The position numbers were made by a program, and so were the translations under genes. From contig MDYQ01000045.1 of NCBI GenBank assembly GCA_003024175.1, positions 1 to 64,000 of the forward strand: 64,000 nucleotides of DNA, read 5' to 3'. The notes under the pieces are model-generated. The model saw only the letters and a program-made list of their open reading frames with translations, did no database searches and was not told the DNA's origin. The DNA comes from Planoprotostelium fungivorum (Eukaryota; Evosea; Variosea; Cavosteliida; Cavosteliaceae). Below, piece after piece: positions 1-13,965 of this stretch; within the stretch, counting starts at the first letter, position 1; every line of letters starts with the position of its first letter.

Positions 1-1610
1 TCGAGAAATTTGACCCAGTGTGGCATGTTTGACAAGTGATCGCGGCGGAATCGGTTGATCGCAGAATTCAGATGAACGAAAGCTGCGCCGAGGATTCCTC
101 CCAACACTCCCAGTAAGGCGAACGCCAGAAATTCCTGAGAACGAAACAGAGCGTTCCTGGAAATTCCAAACGAAACGAGACCTGTCCACCTCCCGTCAGA
201 CTCTTCCCCGCTACGTACGTTACGTATCGAAACTATCCTCTCACCACTTCCTGCGACGATTGTACCACCCCGGATCAATAAGACCATGTTTACCATCAGA
301 GCTGCTACGGTGCAGCCGAATAGAGTTCTCCAAGTTAATTCTCTGCTCCAAAAAGAAGAAGTCTCTTCGATGGCGAACAAGACTCCACCGACGGGAGCAC
401 CAAAGGCTGCGGCGACACCGGCTGCGGCTCCGCTGGAGATGAAATCGCGTTGCTCTCTGTCACTTCGGAGGCGTTCGAATATCTTTGGAAGACTAAAGAG
501 GTCGATCAGTCCATCTTGATCGATTATGATCATGATCATCCGAACATCATGATCGTGATGAGTCATCGTAGAGATTTGGATGATCGTGATCACACTCACC
601 GGATACGTAACGTCTTACTCTTTGCAGCCGACAGACCTGCACCCAGCGCCGAACCTATCCATTGTCATTCACGAGATTTCGACTCGAAGTGTGCACCGAT
701 GTGAATCATGGGCCCTTCAGGCCCCAATGCGAGACACGAAGCGAAGGAAAAGACGATGGAAATAAATTTCCCGACGAAAGTCTTGAGGTTGACGAGACCA
801 GGTATTCTGACACCGTTGAGATAGCCTTTCACTTCGGGAATACCACTGCCACCAGCCAACGGCTGAGCATGAGGGTGAGATGGACATGAGATGAGATGGA
901 GCTCACCCCTCCCAAGATGACAGCGACGGCAGAGATGGTGACGTAGGCCGCGTTGATGCCCCAATATACGAAGAAAGCGGTGAGAATTTCTCCTCTCTTC
1001 AGATCTGTCTCAAGTTAAGGGACGTCCAATGGAAGGTGATGATGTGTTAGGATACATTCGTTCGTCTTTTCGAGTTTGAATTGGTAGAGAGGTTCTATGA
1101 TGGCGCGGAGAGCCCATGCGGCCATACCTGAATGACTGTGAGACATTATGGAAAGGGGTGAAGGTATTCCCACCGACGGTGATTCCGATGATGAGATAAA
1201 TAAGCCACTTTGCAGTCAGTCTCTGTGCATTACCCTGTGAAGGGGTCAGAACAGAAATCGACTTGTGTTCGTCTCACCCATTTTGTACTGCGAATGTACC
1301 ACTGTCTCAGAGGTCCGTTGTCCATGATCTTGAAGTTTAGACTCTATCCAGATCAGTTCAGTACATCCATTGTTGACGTTATCACCTCATACTTATCCAT
1401 CACTTCCCTTTTAAAGGGTCCATGATGTCCAGCACGATTGACGCCATGTAACTTTCTCAGCCTCTCTTCCGCCTTGATCACCGTCCTCTCATCGTAATCA
1501 ATCGAGTATCGTGTGGCAGAATCACTAAGAAGAGCTGTACTTGCAGTCGAAGAGGACCTCGACCGAGGTATACTCTCGGTCGATTCAGAAAATTGGACTC
1601 TATTGGCCAT
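1..1610 (-). CDS. CLC-family chloride channel/exchanger, N-terminal part (cut by window edge)
   Basis: Amino-terminal portion of a CLC chloride transporter, read right to left and cut at base 1. Short introns split it. The joined exons give a cytosolic tail with SIDYDE, then membrane helices carrying the family blocks [25 protein letters not shown] and [17 protein letters not shown]. In CLC proteins the first block lines the selectivity filter and the glutamate of GxEGP is the gating and proton-coupling residue. That glutamate is present, although the usual lysine before it is proline. From memory the blocks are closest to the endolysosomal CLC-6/7 branch, so a Cl-/H+ exchanger of internal membranes is the likely role; the C-terminal CBS domains would lie outside the window. 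I start at the ATG at 1610 (MANRVQF, context AAGATGG); an in-frame ATG at 1694 would add 28 residues. The gene is divergent from the receptor at 1943. Confidence 0.9.
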
Positions 1611-1942
1611 CTTGCATGTCAACAGGCTTTTTCGAGAGGGGGTAAGAAAGGGCACGTTGTAGACTTGTTGCAGATTGCGGCATTTTGTCCGCATATTTGT
1701 TGGGAAAGGCGGTGTGCGGCCGAGTTACTCATTGCGGATAAGCTTATCGAGACAGTGATGCAAGAGCTCATCATCTCCTATCAGCTGTTCGCTGATCTTG
1801 GTTCAGTGATACCAACGCTGGATGTCAGACTCTGCGCTATCGCAATCGGCCGTCGTTAACTACCGTGAAACGTCAATTCTTCCCGATTCGGTTAATGAAA
1901 ATATCACCCCACATACACACCCATTCTAATCGAAACGTTGAG
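1611..1942. other. Divergent intergenic region between CLC gene and receptor 1
   Basis: About 330 bases between two start codons pointing away from each other, so both promoters must lie here. It also holds an alternative in-frame start for the CLC gene at 1694. I see no convincing TATA box, repeat or RNA gene. Confidence 0.5.
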
Positions 1943-4900
1943 ATGAGAGGTTTTGTTATCTTTATGGTTCTCTTGTATCCACTCACCTTCGTGGAGGGGG
2001 GCTGTTCTATCAGTGGACCTACTTTCCAAGATGGTAAAGCGGAGATGATATACTTCAGCTGACACCCACAGCGTTCGACCAATTAGAGCGATCGTGCACC
2101 TCCGCATCCATCACTGCAACCTCTGATAAGAGTAGTCAGCAGTCGTTGAATTGGAACGCCACACAGACGTTGTCATCGCTAACAATATCAACTTCTGGCC
2201 CTTTGAAACAGCTATCTCTATCTGTGAACAACGTCACCCAGGTCCGTCTCGATCTCTCATTTGGCATCTCACCATTCTGACAACTTGAAGATCACCTTCC
2301 AAGGAGTTCAATTCAGTTCGCCTCAAGTCACCACGAGTGCTTCATCCATCACGATCTTATCTTCCACTTTTTCCAACCCATCCATCAGCTTCACCGTCGC
2401 GAATTACTCTCTGAACATCATCGACTCTTCTTTGGATAATGCGCAGAGTTCCAGTTTCAACTTTTTCGGTTGCTCGGGTAAGAATCTATTCTCTCCCTCT
2501 TCTCACCTTCTTTCAGCTCTCATCGCCCGTAACTCATCCATCACCAATTGGATCATCACATCCCGGGGTCAAGCGGATCTGCAGAATATCACGTTCCAAT
2601 CTTCTTCCCTTATCGTCTCTGGCGATGGTGCCACAACTGTGACGAACTCTTCTTTCTCCGGGACGATTCCGACCGCACCAGGTGGCTTGACCCCGAGTAC
2701 GTTCCTGCGGTGCGACTCCATATCGAGTGAGCTACATCATCCAGAGGGAATACTGACCACGTCGAGTTCTCGGGAGTCAATTCAGCGGATCTGCCGATGT
2801 ATTCATCGATGCAAACCACACTGTGATCGATTCGTCTCGTTTCGACCAATGCTATACTGGGGGAAAATATGGTGAGTCCTTTGTGATAGACGGAGACACT
2901 GATCGCGGCCAGCCGTGGTGAACGTGCGGTACAATTTGAACATCAGTGATTCGTTCTTCCTGAATAGTACTGGATATTATATCGTCATTGGAGCGATCAG
3001 AGTGAAGAATACTCTCTTTTCCAATAATACGGTCGGTTCGCTTGGAGTGATGTGTGAGCCTTCGATCAGAATCTTTCATCTCATCGACTTGTTTATAGAT
3101 GGAGGCCCTATGAACATCGATCACTGTCAATTTCGAGCCAACAAAGGACCAGTTGTGTGGTCAACCCAATCCCGTACATGGTATTCTATCATTGCCCTCC
3201 ACAGAGATTGAATACGACAGACAATGGAAGCATCTATTCAGGAAATACCGATTCTGCCTCCGGTGGTGCAATCTTCTCCCTTTCTGATCTGACTTTGACC
3301 AATTGCACATTCGATGATCATGTAGCAAACAATGCACCAGGTACAAATCTTATTATGGCTATCTCAACTTTCTCGACTGATCTCTCGCAGTTATATCTGG
3401 TGTGAGTTTGAACGTGTTTCTGTGCACGTTCAGTGATAATATTGGGTCCTTCGACTTGTTGAAAGCCGTAGGGGAATCCTCATACGACTACTGCACGTTC
3501 ACCAGCAACTCGCTTGGAATCATCCGTGCACCGAATAGCCCCGTGACGATCAAGAATTCTATCTTCAATCAGACGTCGGCAGGCAAGAACAACGTAATCT
3601 ATTCTTCCGATCATACGTACCTCTTCAATTGTACGTTCCAAGATACGATCATGGCACAGTGTGAGAGGATCTACAATTTGATATAGTCATCAATTCGTAA
3701 GATTCAAGATTGACACCTTCAGACATCGTGAACAGTGATACAGCTGATGTGGTCTTCTCGAGATTCTTCAATAATGAATACTCTGAAGCTCAAAGTGGAG
3801 ATAATTCATGTAATCCATCCTCTTACGCTGAATAGTTGCATTATTTAACGGAGGGTTCGTCACAGATTCCACTTTCGTGACACCTTTGGATAATCCGGGA
3901 CCTGCCATACAATCTAGTATTGGAGTCCTTTCCATCACAAGCTCCGAATTCATAGACTCTTCCATCAATATCATCAACGGTAACGCCGCATTCATCTTTC
4001 GTCACTGAGTCGGCGTGTCAGGAACCGTTGAGGTATTCCTCACGTCATTGAACCGGATGAATCTTTTAGATTTCCCAAATCCCGCCGCGACATACTTTAA
4101 AACCGACAACACGACCTACTTTTGCAATTTTGCAACGTACGGCCTCGCCAGACTCGATCTAAGATGTGCTGGAACGGTATACAACATCAGTCAGTACAAT
4201 TGCGATGCACCCAAACAGAGCTGCGTCTACACATCGACGGTTGGGGCACTTCCAACCGCCAGCACTTCAACTACTGCCGTACCATCATTCACAACCTCGA
4301 CTCCGTCTACAACTAGACAACCCCCTCTAGCACCCATATCAGATGCACAAGCCAATCAGACCATACAACAGATTCCGCAGAACAGGAGCATATCGGCCGA
4401 GGCAGTTTATAACGTGGTCTCCCATCTCTTCTCCAACCAGACGTCATCCAATCCCATCAGCATCACTGCACCTTCTCTCTCCCTCACGGCTTACGATACG
4501 AATCGACCCACCCTGAACTCTACGACCAAGGTACAGATCCAAGTCGGAGGAGTGAAGATTGGAAGCGCAAGCGAGGGGGCCAAGGCAACGGCCGGCATCA
4601 GCCTCACTCTTCTACGCAATTTGACCGCACAGAGACAAGAAGATGGGTCAAGTCTGCCCGCATTTGTAGTATTCATGCAGTACGATTACGAGTCTGGCGG
4701 GTTCACGGGAAGTGTACCGGGAAATCTGTCTGCAGCAGTGTACGGTCTGACGATCACGGACGCATACGGTCAAGCGGTAGAAGTGAGATGATGTGATCGA
4801 TGGAAGGAGCTGATGTGGAGTGATAGGTGTCCGATGCGAATGAAGCGATCAGTATTTCCATGCCGACCAATATCACGACTGCTGACGAGCTGATGGCCGT

Positions 4901-6503
4901 ATCTTGCTTGTATTACGGTGTGCAGAATAACACTTGGAGACCGGATGATTGTACCACCCAACGCAATTACACCTCCTTCGTTATCACCTGTCTATGCAAT
5001 CATCTCACGAATTTCACGGTGGGAATTCCTGAGAGCGTCGGAGATGTAGGTCGCACAGGTCCTGCCACATCTTCCTCGATGCTTCTTATCATCATTGGTG
5101 AATCTCATCATCGTGTGAACGAAATTTACGTTGGGACAGGAGTCGTCGGGTCTGTCGTGTTGGTTGCGATTCTAATCATCATCGTATTCTTCATCATAAA
5201 GAGAAAACGTGCTGCGGCACAGGTGATATTGATTCAATCGGATGGATTCTAAATATGAAAGGTGGATATGAACGAAGTACCTATGGAAACTGTCGACGCT
5301 AAGGTGAGACGCAATGCATTTTTCATTGTTGAATGATCGAATAGCAATTCGTGACGTTAGAAGATAAGATCGGTGAAGGACAGCATTCCACTGTCTACAG
5401 AGCCTTACAGTCTGGCACGACTCATGTGGCTGTCAAGAAGTCAAAGATGGATGTGAAACTGTTGCGCAACGAATTATCTCTCATCAAGGTGATGTCTGCC
5501 TCTATTCATCTTTACGCTGAGTGATGATCAGAAGTTACATCATCCGAACGTCGTACAGTATCTATCGCACTTCAACGACAACAGTGGAGACACGTGGATC
5601 TTGTTTGAACTGATGGAGTGTAACCTGAAGAGTCGATTGATCAAGATGAACACTTCAGATGAGCTGAACATCAGCGAGCGGTACAATATGTGAGTGGTAT
5701 CCCATGACGATGCGACTGATACGATGATAGAGTGCTGCAGATTGCCAAGGCGTTATCTTATCTGGAATCAGCAGAAATCATCCACACGAGAATATGTGCC
5801 AGAAACGTCTTGATGAAGGTAGATACCGCTAAACTCTGTGGTTTCGGTGAGATTTGTGTTGTTCAAGATGAATGAATGGTAATATTGATCGAATTCGAAG
5901 GTCGTGCAATGACCAACGGTAAGAAGAGCAAAAACGCTGCGGAAGGACAGAGCCGAAGGTGGGATGTGAGTCATAATTCACGTATGAACAAGAGATAACG
6001 AACTCTTTAAGGCTCTCGAAGTGGTGGAGAGAGGGGAGTACAGTTTCTCTTCTGACATTTGGTCCTTCGGTGTTCTCTTCTGGTTAGTCCTCTCTTGTTT
6101 GTGAACCGTTGACCGTGAAACAGGGAAGTGATGAACGCTGGGCAGATACCTTACGGTCACATGAGCGAACAAGAGGTGTGTACTGATCTGCACAAGTGTC
6201 ACGTTAACATGAACAACAGGTCGAGGAATACGTGAAAGGTGGAAGTAGACTGGTTAGTAAAGGTGCTGAGCCTCACAACGCCATCATGCAGCGATGGTGC
6301 GTCTATACGTGTTTGAATGTAAAATTGAAAGAAGAAGCTGGAAGGAAGAGACAAAGGATCGATCTACCAGCCGAGAGATCGTGAAGGAGTTGGAGCGATA
6401 TTGTATTACCCTGCACAAATCCATGTCGTCATCATCAAGGCAGGCTACCAACGATCCACAACCCCACTTGGCATACAGTTACTCGCCTCATGTGAATCAA
6501 TAA
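1943..6503 (+). CDS. Receptor 1: beta-helix - GAIN/GPS - TM - tyrosine-kinase-like pseudokinase
   Basis: Predicted single-pass surface receptor in many exons. It starts MRGFVIFMVLLYPLTFVEGG, a signal peptide. A beta-helix-like region follows (about 2070-4240) with Asn-rich rungs such as NSTF and GGAIFS, closed by a Cys-rich cap ending QYNCDAPKQSC. A short Thr-rich linker leads to a GAIN region and a GPS motif (about 4905-5020) with CNHLTNFTVG, so the HL/T self-cleavage site is intact. One membrane helix (about 5135-5200) precedes a kinase domain (about 5280-6400). The glycine loop (GEGQHSTV) and VAVKK lysine are kept, but HRDLAARN has become HTRICARN and DFG has become GFG, so phosphotransfer is unlikely; SDIWSFGVLFWEVM and the C-lobe remain. 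The stop codon lies inside an AATAAA. It is first of three tandem paralogues. Function as a scaffold or allosteric signalling receptor is inferred. Confidence 0.85.
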
Positions 6504-6943
6504 ACGAATTAGAATCGTTCTGCGACTTTACATCTATATCTTCCATCATGATCACGGCGTCGTCGTTCGCACGAGGTCTTCTGCCTCTATCCTCTTCTCC
6601 CTCCTCATACCGTTATTTTCCTCAACCAAAGAAGTCACCCTACGAGAGACAGAGACGAAGCCTATAATTAATACAAGTATTCCTTTATTTGCCACGGTAA
6701 CGACTTCTACCTTCCTTCGCATTATCTCATATCAGATAATGCAGTGAAGCACGTATGATACCGTGACTTAGATCTAATAAACTTCTCGCGTTCTCCGGAA
6801 GGTCAAAACTGATATACACTTAGATCTGGGCAACTTCTCCGTATCTGTGATAACGCGATCGGTTGCGGTAGTTAGTGTGAATCGATCGATACAAGGGTTT
6901 AGCTGATGCTGATCTATTCTCCCAACCGAACACTGGATACACC
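6504..6943. other. Intergenic region between receptors 1 and 2
   Basis: About 440 bases holding the 3' end of receptor 1 and the presumed promoter of receptor 2. An inverted repeat with 7-base arms ATTATCT/AGATAAT around a 6-base loop lies at 6721-6740. No coding sequence is convincing. Confidence 0.5.
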
Positions 6944-9900
6944 ATGAGACTGGCTCTCTATCTCCTCGTAGTGATCTATGGATCCGTATCTGCGATGCAA
7001 ATGGAGGCTACAAACGCAGCAAAAACAGACGGGGCTGGTTGTTCTGTCTCCGATAAACTCTTTCAAACGGGTGAGATCTGCTGATCGGATCAAAAGCTGA
7101 AGACAGTGCAGCTCTCAATAATCTCCCTCGTAGTTGTTTGTCAGCCATTTTGACGGCTGATTCATTTGGAACTACGGAATCACTGGTCTGGAATGAATCT
7201 TACCCATTCCCTTCTCTCCGCTTGCAATCGACATTGGCATCCATTCCCAGACCGTCGAACATTAAAAACGTCATAGAGGTAAAGACAATCATTCTCCAAT
7301 AATTAATCTTTTCAACAGGTCGTCTTTGATTCCATGAACCTCTTGCCGCCATCCAGCGGTTCTTCATCCCTTGATACAGATGCTTCCAGGATGATTTTCA
7401 ACTCCGCCTCCGTTGGACAGCTGAACATCAACAACAACGTGAGAGCAATGAGTTTGAAGTTTTGGGACTATCAGCTCACGAACTCTCTCTCATTGAGTTT
7501 CCCCTGCTCCGGTGAGACGATTGAAAAGTCCATCTTTTAATCGTCAAACAGGTCTCACCTTCATCAACACGACCCTCTCTGGATCAGATCTCAAATGCGA
7601 TGGATCGACCATCACGTTAGACTCCGTCAAATTCTCTGGTGTAACGGTCAGCGCCTCCAGCATCACGGTGCAGAGCACCACTGGCAAGCGATCTTCTTTT
7701 CGAGCATCATTTCTCACCAGCCCGATCAATGGAAACATCACGGTTCGTGATGCCGACTTCTTTGGATCTACCGCTGCCCCCGACCCAAAGCCAGCCGGGC
7801 TCTCTCGCAGACAAACAACAGCTCCACCTCCGGCCACCATCTCATCTGGTTTTCTCTCAGGTGGATCATCATCATCGGATCACCATCGAGTGGATGAGTT
7901 CCATTCTCACATTCGATAGTTACAAATTGTACGATGCAATATAGCTTGACACCTTTTTCGTTATCCGCAGTCAACCTGACCATGCAATCTACAACGGTAG
8001 ATTCGTGCGTCGCACCCAAGGGTACACGTGAGTGTTCATTCGAGACCTCTGACTCTTCATCCTGATCTCGTCATAGATGTGATCAATTCAAACTTTGCCT
8101 CCGTCAGCAACTCGATGTTTAGTAACAATCGAGCCGATGGTGGTTCTATCGTGAACGTCGTCACATCAGGAGACATCACGAACACGACTTTCGTCAGTAA
8201 TTCTGTACAGTCTGGTACTTTACGTGAGTTTAACGTTATCTGATAGACTTTCCACTGTCATTCTACATCGAGATGTACTACTACCCTTCTTCATTCTTCA
8301 TCTCCATCTCGATGCATCCTCTTCGATTGTGAACTGATGTAGAATAGAGGGTCTTTCAATTCAATTGAGTCAGTGCAATTTCACGAAAAACGCTGCATCG
8401 ACGATCGGTGGTGCAGTGAGCGTCATCGGATACCTCTCAGGTCGGTCTACTCTGTACCTTCTCTTCTCACCTTCACCAGATGATAGCAGCACGTTCAGTG
8501 GTAATTCTGCGCCATTGGGTGGTGCCATCTATGGTGATTCCAGCATCATCTCACTCAACCACACGCAATTCCTTTCGAATGCAGCCAGCATTGACGGATC
8601 AGGTGACAAATCTTCACGTTGAAATGACGTTGAATCTCGTCAGCTCTATCTGTCACCCTCTTGACGATGGTGGATTGTCACTTCTCAGGACACATTCAAG
8701 GGAATAGTGTCATTCGCTTGAAGGAAACGAAAGACAAGTATGTCATGTCCGCAGACAGTTGTACGTTTTCGGATGATTACGTTCCGTCCATCGTCTCGTC
8801 GTCACCATTGGTCGACTTCAACATTGTCAATTCAAAGTTTGTGAATTTGAAATTGGATGGTCAGAGTTTGATCGTGTCTATGGGAAACGTAACCGTCAAC
8901 AACGTCATTTTTGAATATTTAAACGGAGGTAAGTCTTGGATTTACGATGTTATCCACTCTACGGTCAACTCACGTGATCAGTTAGCATCATCGATGCCCC
9001 TAGCGTGATCATTCTCGATTCTCAATTCAACTATAACCAAGCCTCATCCGCAGGTCAGTAACATCTACGTCGACGGCGTCTGACTCTCCACAGAAGTACA
9101 GGTCGGAACGTACGGTCTGATCAGTCATACATCCTTCTCTGCAACCTCCGCTTCTGCAAATACCGCCGTAGTCTCAAAAGGAATCGTCAACGTTCTGAGC
9201 TCAAATTTCGATCAGTATTACGGCACTGCGCTGACTTGCTATGGTGACGTCACAATCCGTCATCTTCTCGTCTGACTGAAACACAGCCAACTGCACTTTC
9301 TTCCGTTCTTCTCTGTATTTGAGTGGCGATCATGTCATCACCTTATATGGAGATCAGACTAGCTTGTGGGTGGACGATTCAACGATCTTCTGTTCTCTCA
9401 GCGGAAGACTCAAGTCCATGTATCTCGTCGATGAGCAATGTGGTACATTGACTGTTGACGAATACGATTGTAAGTCTATGGGCTGCAAGGATTTCTGCAA
9501 CATTGTTGTGGACGGAGCAGCTTATACCAGCGTACAAACGGGTGAGATACGTGAGATTCCGATGAAATTTGACATTGTACAGCCGTGAACGACCTGAGTC
9601 GATGCAAGAGAACAGATGCCACAGTGACGGTCGCAATTTCGTCTACCGAAGCTGTGAACATTACAGCGGACGCTCTTCAATACGTGACTTCATCCTTGAC
9701 ATTGCTGGGCAACATGAATCAGATGAATATCACCATCGCGGCCGTCAACCAAGTGAGTCCACCTCCAGCTCCTGGTCTGAACGCGTCAGGTTTCGTTGGT
9801 CAATTGCAATCTGACAGGTTCTGCCGTGAACGTAAACTCCACCGATTTCAGCATCCAGAATGGTACTCTGAACAACGTACAATTGTTGTTCGTAAGCTCA

Positions 9901-12900
9901 GCCTCCTTGAAGATAACACAATCTTCAACACTCGACGCAGTTTCATTTGATCTCAATCAAGCGTGTTCCGGTGATATTTCATCGCACGATCTTTTTCCCT
10001 ATCGTCTGACACTCTTCAGGTATCACGGTCTCCAATTCGGCACTCTCAAACATCAACGCCGATTGGGCTTGCAACATCAACCTTGATTCTGTCTCTCTAT
10101 TTGGTTTGACCCTCTCTACGGGCGATTTCGTCATCACGAGTACCCAGGGAACGAGATCGTCGATGACTGACGTCAATCTGACGGGTGGAGACGTCTGCAT
10201 CGTCGATGCAGAGATCACCGGATCTACATCAGTCACCTCTGATGTCAAGATCGACGTCATCCAATCGAAAGTGAAATCGATCAATTCGAATGCTTGCATC
10301 TTCAACACCACAAAGTACCTCTTGGCGGATCACTCTACCTTCGTCGATATTTCTGCTGCGGGTGATGTTATCGTCGATGTGAAATCGAGATTGATTTTAA
10401 AGCAGGTGTCATCTGTGCCAATGATTTCGATGTACGTGATTCGACCTTTATTGACAATTACATCGTTGGTGGTGATTCACCTGCCGGTAAATGGATTCTT
10501 CATTTCTATACTGACACTCGTGAAGAGGTACAATTGAATGGAGGACGGGGAAGCATTTCGAATTCTGCATTCACACATCAAGTGCTAACAAGAAAACGAT
10601 TATATACACAGTACGCTGTCTCATCTACTGGAGACTTGGCAATCGACAATTGTAACATCTCCTATCCATACAATCCCATCGATCTACACGGAGGTAATGG
10701 ATCGTACAAATCGAAACCTGGACTGAAATTGAAAAGGCAGTTGCTCTCTTACGTCTGTCGATTTCCTGCAAGGCGCTTCATCGATCGATATCGATACGTC
10801 TCAAGTCAATTCCTTCACCACCAACGATGCGGGGTTGTTCTGCGACCTCCAGAGTCAATACCCAGAATTCGATTCGATCTATCTGAGCGGCCAATGTTTC
10901 GGTACGACCATAACGAAAGACCAATACGATTGCAAGGCGAAGCAGTGCGGAGGCTCTATGGTGGGCCAGACGACTGATTCGAGCTCGACGGACCAGGGAC
11001 CAACGGATCAACCTTCATCGGTGGAGAGCAGCACCACGAATGTGACTCCAATCACGAGCGATGTACTACAGATCATCACGACCGGTCAGGATACGACGAG
11101 CAGCTCAGAGATTCCGACAAGTAGTAGCTCGGAGTCTTCCTCTACATCGAGCAGCACAGAGTCTACATCTACATCGAGCAGCACAGAGTCTTCATCTACA
11201 TCGAGTAGCTCAGAGTCTTCATCTACAACCAGTAGCACAGAGGAGTCTTCCTCTACATCGAGTAGCTCAGAGTCTACATCTACATCGAGTAGCTCAGAGT
11301 CTACATCTACATCGAGTAGCTCAGAGTCTTCATCTACATCGAGTAGTAGCACCACCTCATCCACCACAAGTAGCACTTCATCCACCACAAGCAGTACCAC
11401 AAGTACAAGCAGCTCCAGCAGCTCATCCACCACCAGCAGTACCAGCAGTTCATCTACAACGAGCAGCACTAGCAGTTCATCTACAACGAGCAGTACCAGC
11501 AGTTCATCTACAACGAGCAGTACCAGCAGTTCATCTACGACAAGCAGTACCACCAGTTCATCTACAACGAGCAGTTTCAATACATCAGCTACAACCAGCC
11601 CACCCCCACCTCCTCCCATCTCAGACTCTCAGGCAGGCCAGCAAGTGCAAGTCATCGCAGCCACAAACAAGACAGTGTCTGCCGACGCCGTGTACACTGT
11701 GATGGCACAGCTGTTCTCGAACAAGACATCGTCCAATCCCATCAGCATCAGCGCACCTTCTCTCTCCCTCACCGCTTACGACACCACAAGGCCCACTCTG
11801 AACTCTACCGTCGTGCAGATTCAATTAGGAAGCACGACCGATCAGACCACTGGTGGTACGAAATCAGCTGCCACGGCATCGATCAGTCTGTCTCTGCTCG
11901 ATGCTTTGAAGAAATCGAGAGAAGAGAATCAGCAGAGCGCACCAGCTCTCGTTGTCTTTATGGAATACGGATACAGCAGCGGAGGATTCACAGCAGAGGC
12001 ACCAGCGAACCTGTCTGCGGCCATCTACGGTCTATCCATCACAGATGCAAACGGTGGAGCGGTGGAGGTAAACTGATCACGTGATGTACGTCAGATTGAC
12101 ACGATGTGACAGGTATCAGGATCAGAGCAGAAGATCGACATCGTAATCCCGACGCAAGGTATCACCACGGCCGAACGATTGTTGTCCGTGGCTTGTCTGT
12201 ACTACAACGTGACGAACAATTTCTGGCAGGGAGATGGCTGCGAGTCGCAGCGTGATTTCACGACGTTCGTCATCACTTGCTCTTGCAATCACTTGACCAA
12301 TTTCACCGTGGGAACACCACCCATTCGCACCCAAGACATCAGCGACCTTGGAAACAAGAAGGTCGCATCATCCAGCTCTCTACCGATCATTATCGGTGAG
12401 TCACACGCGGCAGAGGAGATGTGAAATTGAATCGTATCAGGTGTCGTGGTGGGATGTGTGGCATTGATCGGAATATTGGCCGTCATAGCCTTCATCGTGT
12501 TGAGAAGGAGGCGTACAGACAACGAGGTGACTATATTCCCATGAGAGAAATGTCGTCGAATGCTCACCAGTTTCAGGTGGATATGAATGAGATACCCATG
12601 GAATCGGTCGACGCTTCGGTGAGTTCATCTACAACGATGTAGACTGACCGTATCACAGCAATTCGTCACGTTAGAAGAGAAGATCGGAGAAGGAAAGACT
12701 TCGACGGTATACAGAGGCTTACAGTCTGGTATCACTCACATTGCCGTGAAGAAAGTTCCAAAAACCACACAGAAGAAACACATTCACAGTGAACTCAATC
12801 TTCTCAAGGTAAAGTGACGGAGATACCACACTCGAACTCACACGCACAGTCTCTACACCATCCCAACGTCGTACAGTATCTGTCACACTTCAACGATAAC

Positions 12901-13826
12901 AGTGGAGACATTTGGATTCTCCTCGAATTGATGGAACAAAATCTGAAGGACAAAATCTTACATTTCCCTATTTTGAACGTATCGGTGGCTGATCGTTACA
13001 ACATGTGAGACGATTCATCTTGTATCATTCACTGACGCTTCACAGTATGCTTCAGATTGCGAGAGCTCTGTCTTACCTCGAATCCGCTGGAATCATTCAC
13101 ACAGATGTATCGGCAAAGAACGTGTTGATCAAGGGTGAAATCGCGAAGCTATCTGGTTTCGGTGTGTAGTTTGTTTCTAGAAAGTCAACTGAAAAGAATA
13201 GGTGATGCTGTTCGATTCGGACAGAAACGAGAAGAAAAGTCGGACACTGTAAGGTGGAGCGTGAGTCGTTGAGTCGCAAAATTCAATCTGAAATAGTGCA
13301 GGCACCCGAGGTGATGAAGAGGAGAGAGTTCAGCTATGATTCTGACATCTGGTCCTTCGGTGTCCTCTTCTGGTAAAAATTCGACTTATATGTGAGAAAC
13401 CGTTGACCGTAAACAGGGAAGTGATGAACGACGGGCAGACACCTTACGGTCACATGAGCGAACAAGAGGTGCGGTTTCATCTGCGGGATGTCATCCTTAC
13501 CCACATGATAGATCGTAGAATATGTGACGGATGGAGGTAGACTGGTCAGCAAAGGTGACGAGCCACATAACCTCATCATGCAGAGATGGTGAGTCATCGA
13601 ACATCATCGCACGCGATTTACGCTGGACAGTTGGAAATCCGATCCAAAGGAGAGAATGACGAGCAAAGACATCGTAGAGGAGCTGCAATTGCACTGCCCT
13701 ACGTTGCCCGCCAAGCTTTTTCAGAGCAACAAGGACTCGATGTCTAACAGCCGCTCGGTGAATCGTCAGGAGAGCGATAACAACAAGCTATACAGTTTCT
13801 CTCCCGACCTGGCTGGAGGCCGCTGA
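6944..13826 (+). CDS. Receptor 2: two beta-helix modules - Ser/Thr stalk - GAIN/GPS - TM - pseudokinase
   Basis: Paralogue of receptor 1 with a longer ectodomain. It starts MRLALYLLVVIYGSVSA, a signal peptide. Module A (about 7120-9540) and module B (about 9580-10960) each begin with an A-x-N-x-L-x-R segment and end with a Cys cap containing YDCKSMGC or YDCKAKQC. A stalk of about 160 residues, almost pure Ser/Thr, spans 11098-11590. The GAIN region follows, then GPS (about 12185-12310, CSCNHLTNFTVG, cleavage site kept), one membrane helix (about 12445-12510) and the kinase domain (about 12590-13710). The glycine loop GEGKTSTV and VAVKK lysine are present. The catalytic loop reads HTDVSAKN (Asp kept, Arg lost) and DFG is GFG, so metal binding should be impaired. 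The tail ends YSFSPDLAGGR, with AATAAA about 18 bases after the stop. Confidence 0.85.
11098..11590 (+). repeat. Ser/Thr-codon repeat encoding the receptor 2 stalk
   Basis: Imperfect tandem array of AGC/TCA/TCC and ACA/ACC codons with recurring TSSSSES and TTSSTSSS units. It would form a long, probably heavily O-glycosylated rod between the beta-helix and the GAIN region. Long open frames on the opposite strand here are antisense shadows. Confidence 0.85.
11615..11781 (+). repeat. Near-identical GAIN segment shared with receptor 3 (copy in receptor 2)
   Basis: This 167-base stretch matches 18854-19020 in receptor 3 at 164 positions, with 119 identical bases in a row (11663-11781). Flanking receptor sequence is much more diverged, which points to gene conversion or a very recent exchange. 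Confidence 0.85.
12627..12644 (+). repeat. Intronic dyad ATCTACA-ACGA-TGTAGAC
   Basis: Lies in the 40-nt intron 12619-12658 of receptor 2, between the GTGAG donor and a TGACC branch-site-like stretch. One of the window-wide family described in the findings. Confidence 0.75.
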
Positions 13827-13843
13827 GTAAAGATGACCTATCG

Positions 13844-13849
13844 AATAAA
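13844..13849 (+). promoter_or_regulatory. Polyadenylation signal of receptor 2
   Basis: AATAAA about 18 bases downstream of the receptor 2 stop codon and 117 bases upstream of the receptor 3 start. It implies a very short 3' UTR. Confidence 0.55.
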
Positions 13850-13965
13850 ATGAGCGGAATCTGATCTGTTATTGCCGACTAAGGTGATTCTAACGGCATT
13901 TTGGTGCCTTGAGTGGTCAATCCAGGCGAATCACTCCCGCCCCGACTTATTTATTTGTCAACACG

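Noticed and set aside
11086-11619. A 177-codon minus-strand frame rich in Val/Leu/Asp
   Set aside because: Antisense of the Ser/Thr stalk of receptor 2, with no start context, homology or splice pattern of its own.
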